NCBI GenBank assembly: GCA_015680685.1 | Contig: MNCI01004661.1 | Location: 1,337,441-1,401,440, forward strand | Direction of reading: 5' to 3' | Source of the DNA: Gnetum montanum | Lineage: Eukaryota; Streptophyta; Gnetopsida; Gnetales; Gnetaceae | Length of the DNA stretch: 64,000 bases | Shown here: positions 22,370 to 33,860 of the stretch, one piece after another | Position numbering within the stretch: the first letter of the stretch is position 1 | Layout: every line of letters begins with the position of its first letter | Notes under the pieces: model-generated | Seen by the model: only the letters and a program-made list of their open reading frames with translations | Databases searched by the model: none | Told to the model about the DNA's origin: nothing | Translations under genes and position numbers: made by a program

Positions 22370-23771
22370 TTTAGGGCCATTTGTAATCACACAAAGATCA
22401 ATTATTAGTAAGGTTATTAAAGAAGTTCAATTATCTCATACCTTACTCATTGCCTTTAATAAATGTTGAATTCTTTGCTTAGTGTGATTTTAGAGTTAGA
22501 AATTTTTCAAGGAAGTTGTCCTAAAAGTTTAATGTTGGACTTGATTTGTTTAGGTGATACATAAAAGGACATGTAATGGTTTTGAGGAACATTTGATAAA
22601 ATGATGACAAAGGAAAGAATAGATTTGACAATGAAGTACTCGAAGGGTATAAAATGATGTGGTGGTGTGCAACAAGTATAAATTACAAAATTCATGCAAG
22701 TGGGTCCTCCCCAAAGCAGGTTCTAACCTATAAAGCCCTTGCGTAACCATACCTTAAAATATTCGTAGGAACTAGAAGGGTTAAATGCAATATGCACCTG
22801 TGCAACAAAATACACACATGTTAATACCACTGTGATGAGGTATGAATTCTATGCCATACAAGAAACAAGTTATAAGTATTTGGACCGTGAGATGAGATGA
22901 ACTGTAGAAGGGATTGTAGAGATCGAGACATGGGATAACTTACCCTAGGCATAATGAATCCTAAGTATTATGTGTGATTAAAGTACCATTAGCCTTTCGC
23001 TCCAAGATCAAAACCAAGTCCATGCCCCTGACCAATGACATCGCATTGTTTCACTGGATGATGGATAATCATAAGAGTACCATGACAACAAGGCGTATGA
23101 TCACTTGGCGTTTTGTTCAAGGGAGGAGTAATTTGGAATTTCTTTGTGGCACATTCTTCTTTGGTATTTTCTTTGATGTTTGCTTTTTTTTTTCTTTTTC
23201 CAACTACTTTGGCACTTTGTCTTTACTAAAAATGATCTAGAGAAGTTGCCAACCTTTAGGAATGGGTGCATGTCTTTCCAGTGGGACCCCTAGAACAGCA
23301 TTGAGTTTCTTTGTTGAGTGCCTTATTACTCTGACTCCTATTTTTTGTTAGATCTACAAGGATCTTAGTACAACTAGGATGCATGATAGTACCTACAGAT
23401 GTCACCAAAGGAATCCAAAAGTCCCCTTGATGTCACATTCTGGCCATTCCCTCTTCATCCATCATTTTTCACTCTGGGCATAATAAGCACAAAATTACTT
23501 TAATTTTTAATAATGACAAGAATATCATCGAACCTAGAGTTGAACCTCTTATTAATAGAATGTGTGGGTGGATGTTGTGGGCTCATTGTCCAAATAATTA
23601 GTCACCTAAGACTTGATAGCATAGAACAACACCTCAACCGATAAGTCACATGAGTATTTTATTTATTGATGAGATTACCCTAAAAAAGATAAAATAATAA
23701 ATTGGAAATGAAAAAACTGAAAAAAAATTGTAAAATCAAAGAAAAGAAAAATCATTTACTAATTCTACTTG
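22370..23771 (-). other. Complex C 3' region, non-coding, with a conserved block
   Basis: No protease or pol motif is visible. A block at about 22690-22760 (GTGGGTCCTCCCCAAAGCAGG on the plus strand, split as GTGGGTCCTCC and CCAAAGCAGG) matches blocks in the 3' regions of E (42890-42970), the inverted arm of E (36855-36945) and G (34625-34705). The rest is AT-rich with stops in every frame. Confidence 0.5.
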
Positions 23772-26098
23772 TTAGAATGGAGGATATCCCCCATAACTAA
23801 ACTTTTGAGCATGGCTAGAATTAATAAATAGAAAATGCAGATCCATGCATGTGGGAAATATTAGAGTATGGTCATATCCAAACCACTGGATGTCTTTTGA
23901 TGTGGTGGCTGAAATGTACCCAACTTGGGGTTTACACACTTGATTAAAGTTGGCATAGTGGGGCAAATTATAAGATGTGGTCATGCGATAAGGAGTTGAC
24001 CCACTACGACACCCATGACCATAAGATGGTATGTAAGGATCGATATGTCTCCCCACGTGGCTATAGTCATTGGGCTGCATGGTTGTTGGAGTGTTGATTG
24101 GTGGTCCAAATAGAGTAACAGGAGGTGTTGAATTCGAGGAGGAAAATGCATCACAATGCTGAACTTATGCTGAGTTGGAGGATGTAGTGGTTTTGGAACC
24201 ATGCTGTCTCTTTCTACGGTCCTGCCTAAAGAAAGGACACTTTGGATATTGTGGAGGGTTCCCACTATTTTTGACAGTAGCAGTACAAGTAATGTTCATG
24301 GGTTGATGCTATGGTGCAAAACCATCTAGCACAACTGGTGGAGATGTAGAAGGATTAATGATGAGAATATTGAGGGTGAGGAGAAGTGTAAGAAACATGA
24401 GGTGGTAATCTTGTTGGAGAGGACATGGGTTGATAGTACTCAAGAGAATGATAACGATGTGGTGAAATAGAGGATGTTGACCTAGTCAGGGAAATAGGAT
24501 GTTAAACATAATAAGTGCTTGGGTTTGGATGGTATGAAGGGTGTGACCAGTTTGACGGTGGCCTCCCCCATGATTGGGGTTTTTTCCATTGTGGTTGAAC
24601 TTGGTATTTTTGTACAAAATCTGGATGTAACATTCCTTCCCAATGCACATGTAAATGTGACAAGATTGGACATTGGCCTTTGGGGTGATTGTATAGGCAA
24701 ATGTCACATTGATATGGGTGATTTGTAGTTGAGCTCTTATCCTTATTTTTTTCAACCCTTCTTTCCAATTGTTGTGTGGTGTCCTGTCCTATTTCTTAGG
24801 TTAACATGGTTTCACCTCTAATAATATTGGCATATTCTCCACATTTTTCCTGTACCCATTCCATCATATCATTGATCTTTGCCTCAATTTCATCTAGTGA
24901 TTGTAGTATCGGCAAAGATGATTCCACCTCATTGAGGTGAGTTGATTTCTCCTCTTCATTATCATGGCCCTTTGCTATTTTGAGATTTTGGTCTTTTTAT
25001 TGAGAGCTTTCAACATTCTCCCATTTAGCCATTTCTCCTTCTTCTTTTGCTACCTGCTTAATAAGCTCTTGGAATTGGTGGGTTCGTGGTTCATATAGTT
25101 GACCTAGAGCATACATTCCCAGGGTCTCCCTTGTTTCATTACGGAGCCCATCCATGATGTGGTACATTAGCCTTTCCTCAAAGAACCCATGGCCTGGGTA
25201 ATTGTTTAATAATGAATAGTATCTTTCTAAGGCCATGTCCAAGGGTTCATGCTACCCCTATTTCCATTTCTGGATTTGTCTCCTCAAGGTTGACACTCTT
25301 GCATAGGTTTGATATCTTTCATTAAAGAGTTCTACCATTGTTGGCCAATGTCGAATTGATTTTGGTTTTAAGGACCTAGACCATACTTTTGCTTGGCGAA
25401 CAAGTGTCATAGGAAAGAGCTTAAGTCTTTACCATCCATTATCAATGCTGTTCCATACACATGCATCGTAGAAGGCTTGTAAATGATGTTGTAGATCTAA
25501 ATCATAGCCTCTTGAAAACTTGGGAAAGTTATTTAAATCAATCCTAGGTAGATGGCTTTCCTTGCGATGCCTGTTGGATATTCAAACAACCTCTTATATA
25601 TGCAATAGGCTCTTAGTGGTTAGCAGGGGTTCATCGTCACTAGGTAGGTTATAAATTTGTGAGTTAGGATGATGTTGTCTTCATTCATGTTGGCATTTCT
25701 GACTTTGCCTATGGGCTCGATTTTTATTTCTACGTTGACCCCTTGAAAGATGATCATCTGTGTCACGACCTAACGTTGAAGGAGTAGAGGAAGAGAAAGA
25801 ACTGGAAGACTTGTCATGACTTTTGTAAGTCTCCCAATCATCCCTAGATAAATTCTTATTAACTATTGAGAAGGTTCTAGGCCTTATGGGTCTCCTCATT
25901 CTATGGGATGTCCCATCCTGACTAGACATGCTAGAGTTAGATGACAAGAGTCCTTGAGTACCGTTGGGGTGCTCATGATCATAGGAGACCCTTGCATAGG
26001 ATTGAGTACTCCTAACTTCATCTTCATCATCGTATATTTCGTTGGTTCTCCAATGAATTGCCTCAATAGTTGCATTGTCATAGTCTTATGAGAGAGAC
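23772..26098 (-). pseudogene. Complex C right gag with proline/tyrosine-rich tail
   Basis: The likely start is the ATG at 26098 (M-S-L-S with a stop soon after, as in the left copy). Blocks in order: a Ser-rich region with R-M-R-R-P-I-R-P-R (25681-25947), the Retrotrans_gag core (about 25250-25490), an acidic helix (24997-25242, E-E-R-L-M-Y-H-I-M-D-G-L-R) and a zinc-knuckle variant C-D-I-C-L-Y-N-H-P-K-G-Q-C (about 24660-24710). A Pro/Tyr/His-rich tail ends near 23772. Several stops and shifts break it. No protease follows, unlike in A and E. Confidence 0.72.
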
Positions 26099-26211
26099 AT
26101 TGTTATGAATTGTGTGTGAATTATTTGTAATTAGTTCCTTTTTAAATGATATATCTTCAAATTTTCATTATAGCAATCTTGGATAATGTAACTAATCTAA
26201 ATAACTAGCAT

Positions 26212-26231
26212 CATCCCCAGCAATGGTGCCT
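26212..26231 (-). other. Complex C right PBS (tRNA-Asp type)
   Basis: On the minus strand the sequence AGGCACCATTGCTGGGGATG adjoins the 5' LTR. It is close to the tRNA-Asp complement, with the leading T of TGG changed. Confidence 0.72.
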
Positions 26232-26232
26232 A

Positions 26233-27130
26233 TGATGAGTGGTAAGGTACCTCTACAGTCAACATTATGAATATGAGCATGTATGCATGATCTGGTCGAA
26301 CTTCGCAGATAGACTAGTTGTGGTATCTAGATAGTTACATGTTGATTGCAGTTTGCTGTCTTCCCACTTGGACTAGTATTCACTTATCATGTATGATTTA
26401 GACTAGAGTGAGGTAAATGATGTGATCCTAAACTAGTGCTACTCCTAGAGACAATGGAAAATAATCTTGATTAAACTAATAAGAAATAGGAAATGAAGTC
26501 TAAGCTAGCCTAAGTGTGATGAGCATCCATCCCTTAATCAGTCATGCACATCTTGGACCTCGTGTACTACTTTTGGGATTACCAAGCGTATACAACTTGA
26601 GCGCTCCTAGATATGCTACTAGGTTACCAAGTAGTTACACTTTAATGTTCGTGATTAACTCGTACTCATTCCGCATTTACCAATAGGAATAGTAAATGAT
26701 GGTGAAGAAATATTAACTAAGAAAATAATAAATAATAATAAAAATTAACAATAATAATTAAATAATTAAAACTAAGTAAATGATGCAATGATGGAGTAAT
26801 CTCGATCTTTATTGCCGATCATGTGCATGTCCAAGTATGTCACACTCGAATAAAGATTCCATACAATTACAAGCATCATACTATAGGCATGCACTTGGGA
26901 AAATAGTCTAACTCCTACAGGAACAAACTGCAAGAGCTTCGCTACAACTTGACAAAAAGGTGCTTAAATGTGGCGAGTGCATGCATATTTATAACAGAAA
27001 ATGGACTCTACGTTGACGAGGCCATGTCAACACATGGAAGGATGTGTCGATGAGGTCACGTCAACACGACTGCATTAATGAGGCTTCGTTGATGCGGTCT
27101 AGTTGACGCATGCAACTGGATGCGTCATCA
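26233..27130 (-). repeat. Complex C minus-strand 5' LTR (898 bp)
   Basis: TGATGAGTGG to GCGTCATCA on the plus strand, with the PBS on its left. It has a TATATT/TATAACAG promoter-like zone near 26990 and CAACGTAGAGTCC-like U3 repeats of the word GTTGACG/CGTCAAC. Its right end is followed by ACATA, which nearly matches the left flank of the complex. Confidence 0.82.
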
Positions 27131-28054
27131 ACATATATATGGAGGACTATCTTGAGGTTGGCTTCCCAACCCATCCTCCACTTGTTCAAGCATTTATGCT
27201 AGCATTCTCGATGTTGGACATACTCAAAGGATGCTAATGATAGACTGGGCTAGAATGTTATGATAGCATCTTGGAGAAGTTTTCCAAGAAAAATTTGGAC
27301 CTTCTCTTTTATTGTGAATATGAAATATCATGTTGGCTAATGAAAATGTGGATTGTGGTGCTAGTGCATCTGTGGATGACAAGGTTAGATTTAAGAGATC
27401 TACCTTTGAACCTTGTTTCGAAGGGACATCATGCTCAAATCCCTTCCCACTAGCCTTGAATATTGTTGATGTGTAAAAAGAAAAGAAAATATGTTAATGG
27501 TATGGTCATGGTGATCCAATCCATTGATTGCTAGACTAGCAAGACCCCATGGATCGTGATGCTAGGAGTAGAACTTAGAGTTCTAGCAAGCTTGAGTTGC
27601 TTGTGGAGACATGGCTCCTTGGGAGCATGTTCTCTCTTTCGAATATGGTTTTCCAAGTGCATCATCAGGGTTGAAAGTGGTCTTGGTGAGCCATCAAAAT
27701 CGATGATAAAAAAAAGGAATTGATGGGTGCCAAGAAGCCATTTAGGATGGAACTTGGCTAGACTTGTGGAAAAAGAGTACATCTTCTTACATAGGTAGGA
27801 TCTATGTAGAAAGAAAAGTCTCAAGACTCGATTAAGGGATGAATCTAGGGGACATCTTAGAGATGTTGGCCCTTTGGGTTGGACTTATCCCTCTTGTCAC
27901 AGAGTAGGGAAAGCTTTTGGGTTCCTCTAAGAGCCCTTTGTGTTTCATGCAAGGCCTTTAATGGAAGGATGTATCAAGTGTTAGGGTTAGTACCTTCTTT
28001 CAAGCTTGGCATCAGTTGAGTTGATGGAATTCCTAGAATTAATGGAGCTTCAAA
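27131..28054 (+). other. Element F internal region, right part
   Basis: DNA between complex C and the F 3' LTR. No coding motif was recognised; frames are short. It is assigned to F by position only. No clear polypurine tract was seen before the 3' LTR. Confidence 0.4.
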
Positions 28055-28706
28055 CCCATACTTGAACTACACTCTTGAAGCTTATCCTAGGCTTTGCTTT
28101 GTGAACATTACTTCTTATGTGCAAGGGAGGATTGTGAGAGAAGTTCCAGGATAGAGGTTCTCTTGGTCTCTTCCCATGGTTTGAGGGCCATGAAACACTT
28201 TGATGTGCTCTTGAGTGGCACTCAAGTGTTAGAAAACCCATCCTAGCTTGGTAATACCAAGCTAGCAATAGGAATCCCTTCTATTGCATCCCCCTCTAAG
28301 TCCTCTTCATACTACCTTTACTTGGAGAACTACATGGCCCTGATTTTGCAATGGTTAAAGATATGTAGGTAGCTAGGATTGGATAGTTTTGATGTAGTGC
28401 CTTGTTGAACCTTGTACTAGATCATGAGGGATCTAGGATGAGGTGCCCCTTATAGATACATTGTCTTCCCTTCCACCAATGATGTCTATAGGGTTGCTTG
28501 TGTACTTGTTTACTATGGCCTTATTTGGAGTTTAGAGGTTTTCCTTAAGGTGTATTCTCTCTTGTAAGAAGCTATTGCACCACATGCTCCCTTCTAAGGA
28601 TGGCTTGGTTGTTTAGAGGTGTATTCCATAGGACTTCCACCCCATATCCATTAGATCTAAAGGAATTCCTTGGGATGATAGACAATGTCAGGGCAATGTT
28701 GTTACA
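28055..28706 (+). repeat. Element F 3' LTR
   Basis: It is a direct repeat of 13020-13665 ending TGTTGTTACA. Similarity stops exactly at that end: the 5' copy continues into a PBS, and this one into ACATGACTG. This is the pattern expected of a 3' LTR or a solo LTR. The left end is approximate. Confidence 0.72.
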
Positions 28707-29820
28707 ACATGACTGTATTTTTCATAACCATTGCCATTATCATTATATATGCACTGTGCTTGATAATTTCTTGATTTATCAATGCATGCACACATGGGCT
28801 TGGCCTTTGCCCTGACATAGTAAATTTGAGGCCAAAATAGTGTAATGGATAGCCCAAAAATAGACTAGTATTGGTGCTTGAGAATGTGTGACATAACGTG
28901 TATTGTATACAATCAATCACTGTATTGGAGGTGTCTATAGTAGTCTCTTTTATACTTTTCATGATGCTACCTTAAGTGTAACTATTTAAATTCAAAATGA
29001 AATAAAAGCAACTGCCAAAGTCTAGAACAAAAATTAAAAGTGTAAAGAAGGTGAGATCACAAAAAATTTGAAACCTGAATGTGAGAAGGTTAGAATGGAA
29101 GTTAAAAGTGAAAACAAGATGGTATTATGAAAATTTCAAAACCAAAACCCAAAAAGTAGCGAACTAGTCATTTGTATTATGACAAGGCCAAAACTAGAAT
29201 GAGAAAAGAATATTGTACTAAAAGAAGAGAAGTTCCAAATTAGTTGCTCTTACTGGAAAAAGATTAGAACTGGTCTTTAAAGTGAAAAGTGCAAAATCAA
29301 TCATTCATCAAATATTATAATAAAAAATGAAAAATAAATAAAATAATTTGATGGCTTCAAAACTTGAACTCATAATTTCACCTTTAAGAGTTCAATTATG
29401 CAATAATCAAACTTGATTTAGTAAATGCAAATTTGTTATTTCAAATTGTATTTATTCAATTCTAGGTAATAATGAAATTGAAACAAAATATTTTTTTAAG
29501 TTTGAAGACAAAACGAAAAACTATTGAACTTGTAGAACATATATTTTATTGAAAAAAAGATCATACAAACTTTTTACTTTTATGCACTTTTATCTAAGAT
29601 GCTCAGTTAAAGGACAATTAGAAAAACATGCTACTCATCCTCAAAAGCTTCTATCCAAATTACTTACATGTGCACTCTTTTCTAAGGAGGTTAATCCATC
29701 TCCCACTTTCTATCCCAAGTCTATGAAAGCTCAAAAAAACCTTGTTTATGAAGTTGTAAGATTTGATTGGAATTTTAACGATAAGTTAAGAAACTTCTGA
29801 ACTCTAGCTAGTTGATTGTC
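28707..29820. other. AT-rich DNA, possibly LINE 3' end
   Basis: No clear feature. The part nearest the LINE fragment (from about 29500) could be the LINE 3' end, but I could not confirm homology or find a poly(A) tail. The stretch 29000-29500 has A-rich repeats of words such as GTGAAAA and AAAACC. Confidence 0.35.
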
Positions 29821-30217
29821 TCTAATATGCTCCAAGTAAAATTTTTTCTTACCTTCCCATATTTAAGCTTAACTTTTCCAATACTTGCTTCTTAACTAAC
29901 TTACATATATGCCTAGGATTACTTTGTACCACCTCTAATAAGATAATCGATGTCTTTAGTCCTCACATCCCCTCAAAACACCATCCTCATTCTTTTGTAT
30001 CTTCATTAAGTGCCTTGAAAATTTTGTTTTATTTAGTTTTTCTAAATTTTGAATATAGCTAATGAATCGACAAAGAGCTTTAGCTTCTAAGGGGAGTAAG
30101 TCCCATTCCAAAAGTAACATAGAACAAGGTCTTTATGCCTTCACATTCAATTCATCTAATAAAAACAGGTTTTGCATCCTTTCAATAGTTTGTCAAGTTT
30201 TTCCACTACTACTTAGT
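29820..30217 (-). pseudogene. L1-like LINE ORF2, piece 3 (after RT domain)
   Basis: Read on the minus strand, the frame leaving the element G insertion gives T-I-E-R-M-Q-N-L-F-L, then a shifted frame with F-G-M-G-L-T-P-L and A-L-C-R-F-I-S-Y-I-Q-N-L. This matches the plant L1 C-terminal pattern after the RT (Q-K-x-F, E-x-G-x-x-P-L, A-L-x-x-x-x-x-Y-I). It joins in frame to piece 2 at 52331 once G and one copy of the TTAGT duplication are removed. Several stops are present. Confidence 0.62.
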
Positions 30218-30220
30218 CAT

Positions 30221-31072
30221 TGATGAGCAGAAAATACACCTATGCTCAACCATACGAATCATTAAGTGTTCATGCATGATCTAGTCAAATTCTGTGGATT
30301 CTATGTCTTTTGGTACACTAGCCTCTAGGAAGTGAACTTGTCCTAATAGTCATTCGTTGTCTTCCTAGTTACACTTATGATATGCAAAGGTATGGTTAAG
30401 TGTAACTGAGACATATAATTTTTGTGTTTTACATTTTGGGTGCTTAAAATAAGGGGTGAAAAGAATGAAGTAATTTAATTGCTAATTTAATCTAACTAAC
30501 TACACCTAACTAATCCTAACATAAGCATTTGTTTCTAGTTTCCATACACATTTTGAACATGTTTAGCACTATTGGGTTACCAAATGTTAAGCATTACTAG
30601 GATTACCAAGTGCTAAGCATATGCTCAAAGTGGTTGTACTTATGTGCTTAATTAATTGCTACTTAATCTAGCTTAGTTTAACTTACTTTAGCTTAATTAA
30701 TTATTTAATTACTTAAAGCATTAAAGGAAATTGTATAAAAAATTAAATGCATGAATGAATAATTAATCTATTTCTAAGTGTTGCAAGGTTTATAAAAAAG
30801 CTCATCTTTATTATTGCACACATTGTTGTGCTCAAGTACAATAGTTCTCAAATAAAGATTCGTACACTATTGACTCCTACTGTGAGTACTTAGAAAAGTA
30901 TTCTAACTTCCAAATGATAAAATTGAAAAAGCTCTACTACAAGTATGACAAGACATGTCATAAACATGGCAAGTGAGTGTGTATTTATAGGCAAAAATAG
31001 ACACTACGTTGATAGGGCCACACCAATACATCAAATCATGTGTTGATGGGGCCTAGTCAATTCAAGTGTACA
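30221..31072 (-). repeat. Element G 3' LTR
   Basis: TGATGAGCAG at 30221 and the following 800 bases closely follow 51443-52330 in the same orientation (for example CATTCGTTGTCTTC and TTAATTAATTATTTAATTAC runs). The inner end is approximate: TGTACA at 31067-31072 is a candidate; no strong PPT is visible. It has a TATA-like TATTTATAGG near 30983 and AATAAAG on the plus strand. Confidence 0.8.
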
Positions 31073-31311
31073 TGGTGGTTGAGGCTATTGTGGCTATTCT
31101 CCTACTACTGCAACTTTCAATGAAATATAGAAAGCATCCAAAAATGCTTTCATATTCTCCTCCTTACTCCTGGGATCATGCACAGTCCATGTAGCTTTGC
31201 CAATGTGCATAAGAATGGACACATTCCAAGGATAGCGCATTATTGGAACTTGACATTGACAAACCAAGTGGCAAATTGTTTGTGTTTGATGTCAAATGCC
31301 CTGATTACATT

Positions 31312-33860
31312 TTACAATTCCTGGTAGTCATTCATTCTTTTGGCCAGGTTCTTAGTATTTGATCTTTGATCAATAAATCTTACCCTAAGAACTTTGAGTT
31401 CAATGTTTATAGTCTCAAGCTTTTGCTTGGTCTCCTTGTAATGCTTGAACTCTACCTCGTACAATAAGTATGAGTTGGCTACTTGCTTTTCTAGCTTTGA
31501 CCACAGTCGTTTGGCAGTCAACATCACTAGGTTTGCATATTGAAAATTGACAAGCTCCATATATTTAATCATCTCTTCAATCTGCAATTCCTTCATGTAG
31601 CTTTCCTCTTTGTTATAGGCATCTATCCCATCAATGATAGGTTTTCACACGTCTTTTCCTTGTTGGAGTTACTGGAGGGTCTCATTGACTTTTGCCTTAG
31701 TCATTTGGATGTGTCTTTCATTAACTTCTTTCTATAGGCCAACCTAATCTCTATAGTGGTTCTTGACTCTCTCAAATTTGAGAGCCTCATTCTTCTAGGC
31801 GGAAATCTAAATCATAGATTTTTGGTGTAGGCACAAACTTCCTCATGGATAGATTTCTATTCAGAGGTGCCAATCTCCTAAGCTCAATATTCACCTTGGC
31901 TAGTTGCTCCTACTGTTGATGGATAAATTCTCTCATGTGTTGTTTTTGTGCATCAACATTCCATAGGTGATGATTTTCTATGGTCAACATCTCATTCTTT
32001 TGGTGCATCTAGACCAAGTCCTTTTGAACTGAATATGTTTTGGCCTCAACCATGGATTGGTCAAAGATGGCTATCACCATCCTTACCTCAACCTATTTGA
32101 AACTATCTTGAAGTTTTTGAAAAGCTTCATCTCTTGTTAGTGCAGGGTTGAGGAGTGTGGGATCAACAAGATAGGCTCTTAATTTAGCAACCTCCATGGC
32201 CAAGTGTTGGTTTTGTGCTTGAGTTGTTTCAAGTTACCCTTCTAAAATCATGCACTTGTCATTTTCTTCAAGAAGCTCCGATTGGGTTGTAGTGATATTA
32301 TCCAAAAAATCAAAGATATTTAAAATTAGTTGTCTAGTTTCCATAAGTAGGTCCAATAATTTTTTGTGTTGGGATGCACTCAATCTTTTGTTGTTCTTAT
32401 GGAGGTCTACACATCTTTGAGTATATAAATATCTAGTATAGACATCATAGGTGCATTCAATGCTTCAACAATTCTATCAACCACCACTTCTGTTGCTGTC
32501 TCCTACCCTTGGTGCTACATCACTAATGTAGTTACTCCTTCGTCCTCCTGCATGCATACTAAAAATGTAGTGGCATTCCCAGAGACTTATGGAAATTGTT
32601 ATTGTTGAGAGACACCATCACCTCTTAAGCATTAAGATTCCACCTCATGGGTGGCTATGTTCTTTGGCTAGAGAATATTGGCCTACCTCCCTCCATTTGG
32701 CTTATTGTTCAAGCCACTTCATTGAGGTAACTCATTGTGGAACAATATACAAATGGATCACCATCACTGGTTCCTACTTGCTACTCTCAGTCACGCAAGA
32801 GTTTCTCTTGGATTTCATGCAAGCATTCAATGGTTGTGTGGGAATTTGACATTGTTTCTTGAGTAGGTGGTTGAGGTAGTGATGGTTTCTCCTCTTCTTT
32901 TGTTATAGTAGGAGTCTTATCCTTCATCATTTTAGACCAAGGGGTGTGGGGGCATGCCTGATTGTATCATTGGTGTAATAGACTATTCCTACCATTTAAC
33001 AAAGTTTTATGATGAGGCATGGAAATGGTAGGGTTTTCCTTCCATGTTCATTATCCTTGAAGTGTTTCTCTACCTCTAGATATATTAGCTATGGAAGGTT
33101 AACAAGAAATTTCCTGCTTAGAGCAGCACAAGCACAGGTGTAGAAGGTTATCACCTTATTAGGTCTCATCATCAAATTAAGGTGATAGGCTGCTATCTTG
33201 AAGTATATATGCTCTGTTGGTGTGAGCACACCAAACTCTTTATGGTCAAACCCATAACACCATTGGGTTTACTTCCTTTCTTCCTCAGGGTCTACTTGCA
33301 TTGATATTTGTACCAAATGGGTGCCCTAATTAGGCAAGCCAAGAACCTATGCAATCGCTTCTACTGGTTAAGACACCTGGATGTCCTTGATTCTCACAGT
33401 GGCTCCTGCCTTCCTATTATTCCAGAAGAGATATGTCTCTCCCATGTACCATTGCCCATTGGTAGTGATGATCGACCACATGAGAGAGCTTTGTAATTGT
33501 GTCTTAACTTCTTGTAGAGCATGTTTCAAGAATGCTCTAAAGTTTAGCTCTTGAAGAACTAAGTGTTGGACATCATGAGGCTTAATTGTGTCTAGGAAGG
33601 CTTGTGTCAATGTGACCTCAAGTCTTGGTATGGGCCTTAGTGCCTCTCCTCTATGGGATTATTTAGTTGCAACCTTTTCTTTAGGAATTTGTTGAATAGA
33701 TTCCACTTTGGGCTCCTCCTGAAGAGGTCCCATTGCATGAGTTTTTACTACTTGCTCCTAAGCTTGTTCTTTCTAGCCCCTTCTAGTTTTGGGTCATTTG
33801 TCCTTTGGTTGTGATGGTCATCATTCCTGTAAGCATTTTGGTCTAGGTGCCATTTGTAAT
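31312..33860 (-). pseudogene. Element G extra 3' ORF with C-terminal coiled coil
   Basis: The likely start is M-A-P-R-P-K near 33852, in the context ATTACAAATGG. A reading frame with scattered stops runs leftward through an open 80-codon block (33368-33610; T-Q-A-F-L-D-T-I-K-P-H-D-V and W-Y-M-G-E-T-Y-L-F-W) to a final 94-codon block (31312-31596) that looks like a coiled coil rich in Lys, Glu and Leu. Athila-group elements commonly have an extra ORF between integrase and 3' LTR, sometimes env-like. I see no clear signal peptide or transmembrane anchor here, so env is not supported. Function unknown. Confidence 0.5.

Larger units (their letters stand above)
17833..27130. mobile_element. Complex C: two gag-only elements fused head to head
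   Basis: Left part: plus-strand LTR, PBS and gag (17833-20928). Right part: a full minus-strand element with 3' LTR (20929-21805), PPT, 3' region, gag, PBS and 5' LTR (26233-27130). Both outer ends are the same LTR end (U3; TGATGAAGCATC on the left, its near reverse complement on the right). The flanks are ACATG (17828-17832) and ACATA (27131-27135), an imperfect 5-bp target duplication suggesting one insertion into element F. No protease, RT or integrase was found in either half. Confidence 0.7.
13020..28706 (+). mobile_element. Element F: LARD-like non-coding LTR element, split by complex C
   Basis: Two directly repeated LTRs (13020-13665 and 28055-28706) flank internal DNA at 13680-17832 and 27131-28054. 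Complex C sits between and is removable as a unit. Without it the element is about 6.4 kb. I recognised no gag or pol motif in the internal DNA, so it fits the large retrotransposon derivative (LARD) type, with LTR tips and PBS pointing to a chromovirus origin. No target duplication was found: the right flank is ACATG, and the left end is unclear. Confidence 0.6.

Noticed and set aside
31312-31596. Host gene encoding a coiled-coil protein
   Set aside because: Lies between the 3' LTR and pol of element G in element orientation and joins a longer decayed frame; better explained as the element's extra ORF.
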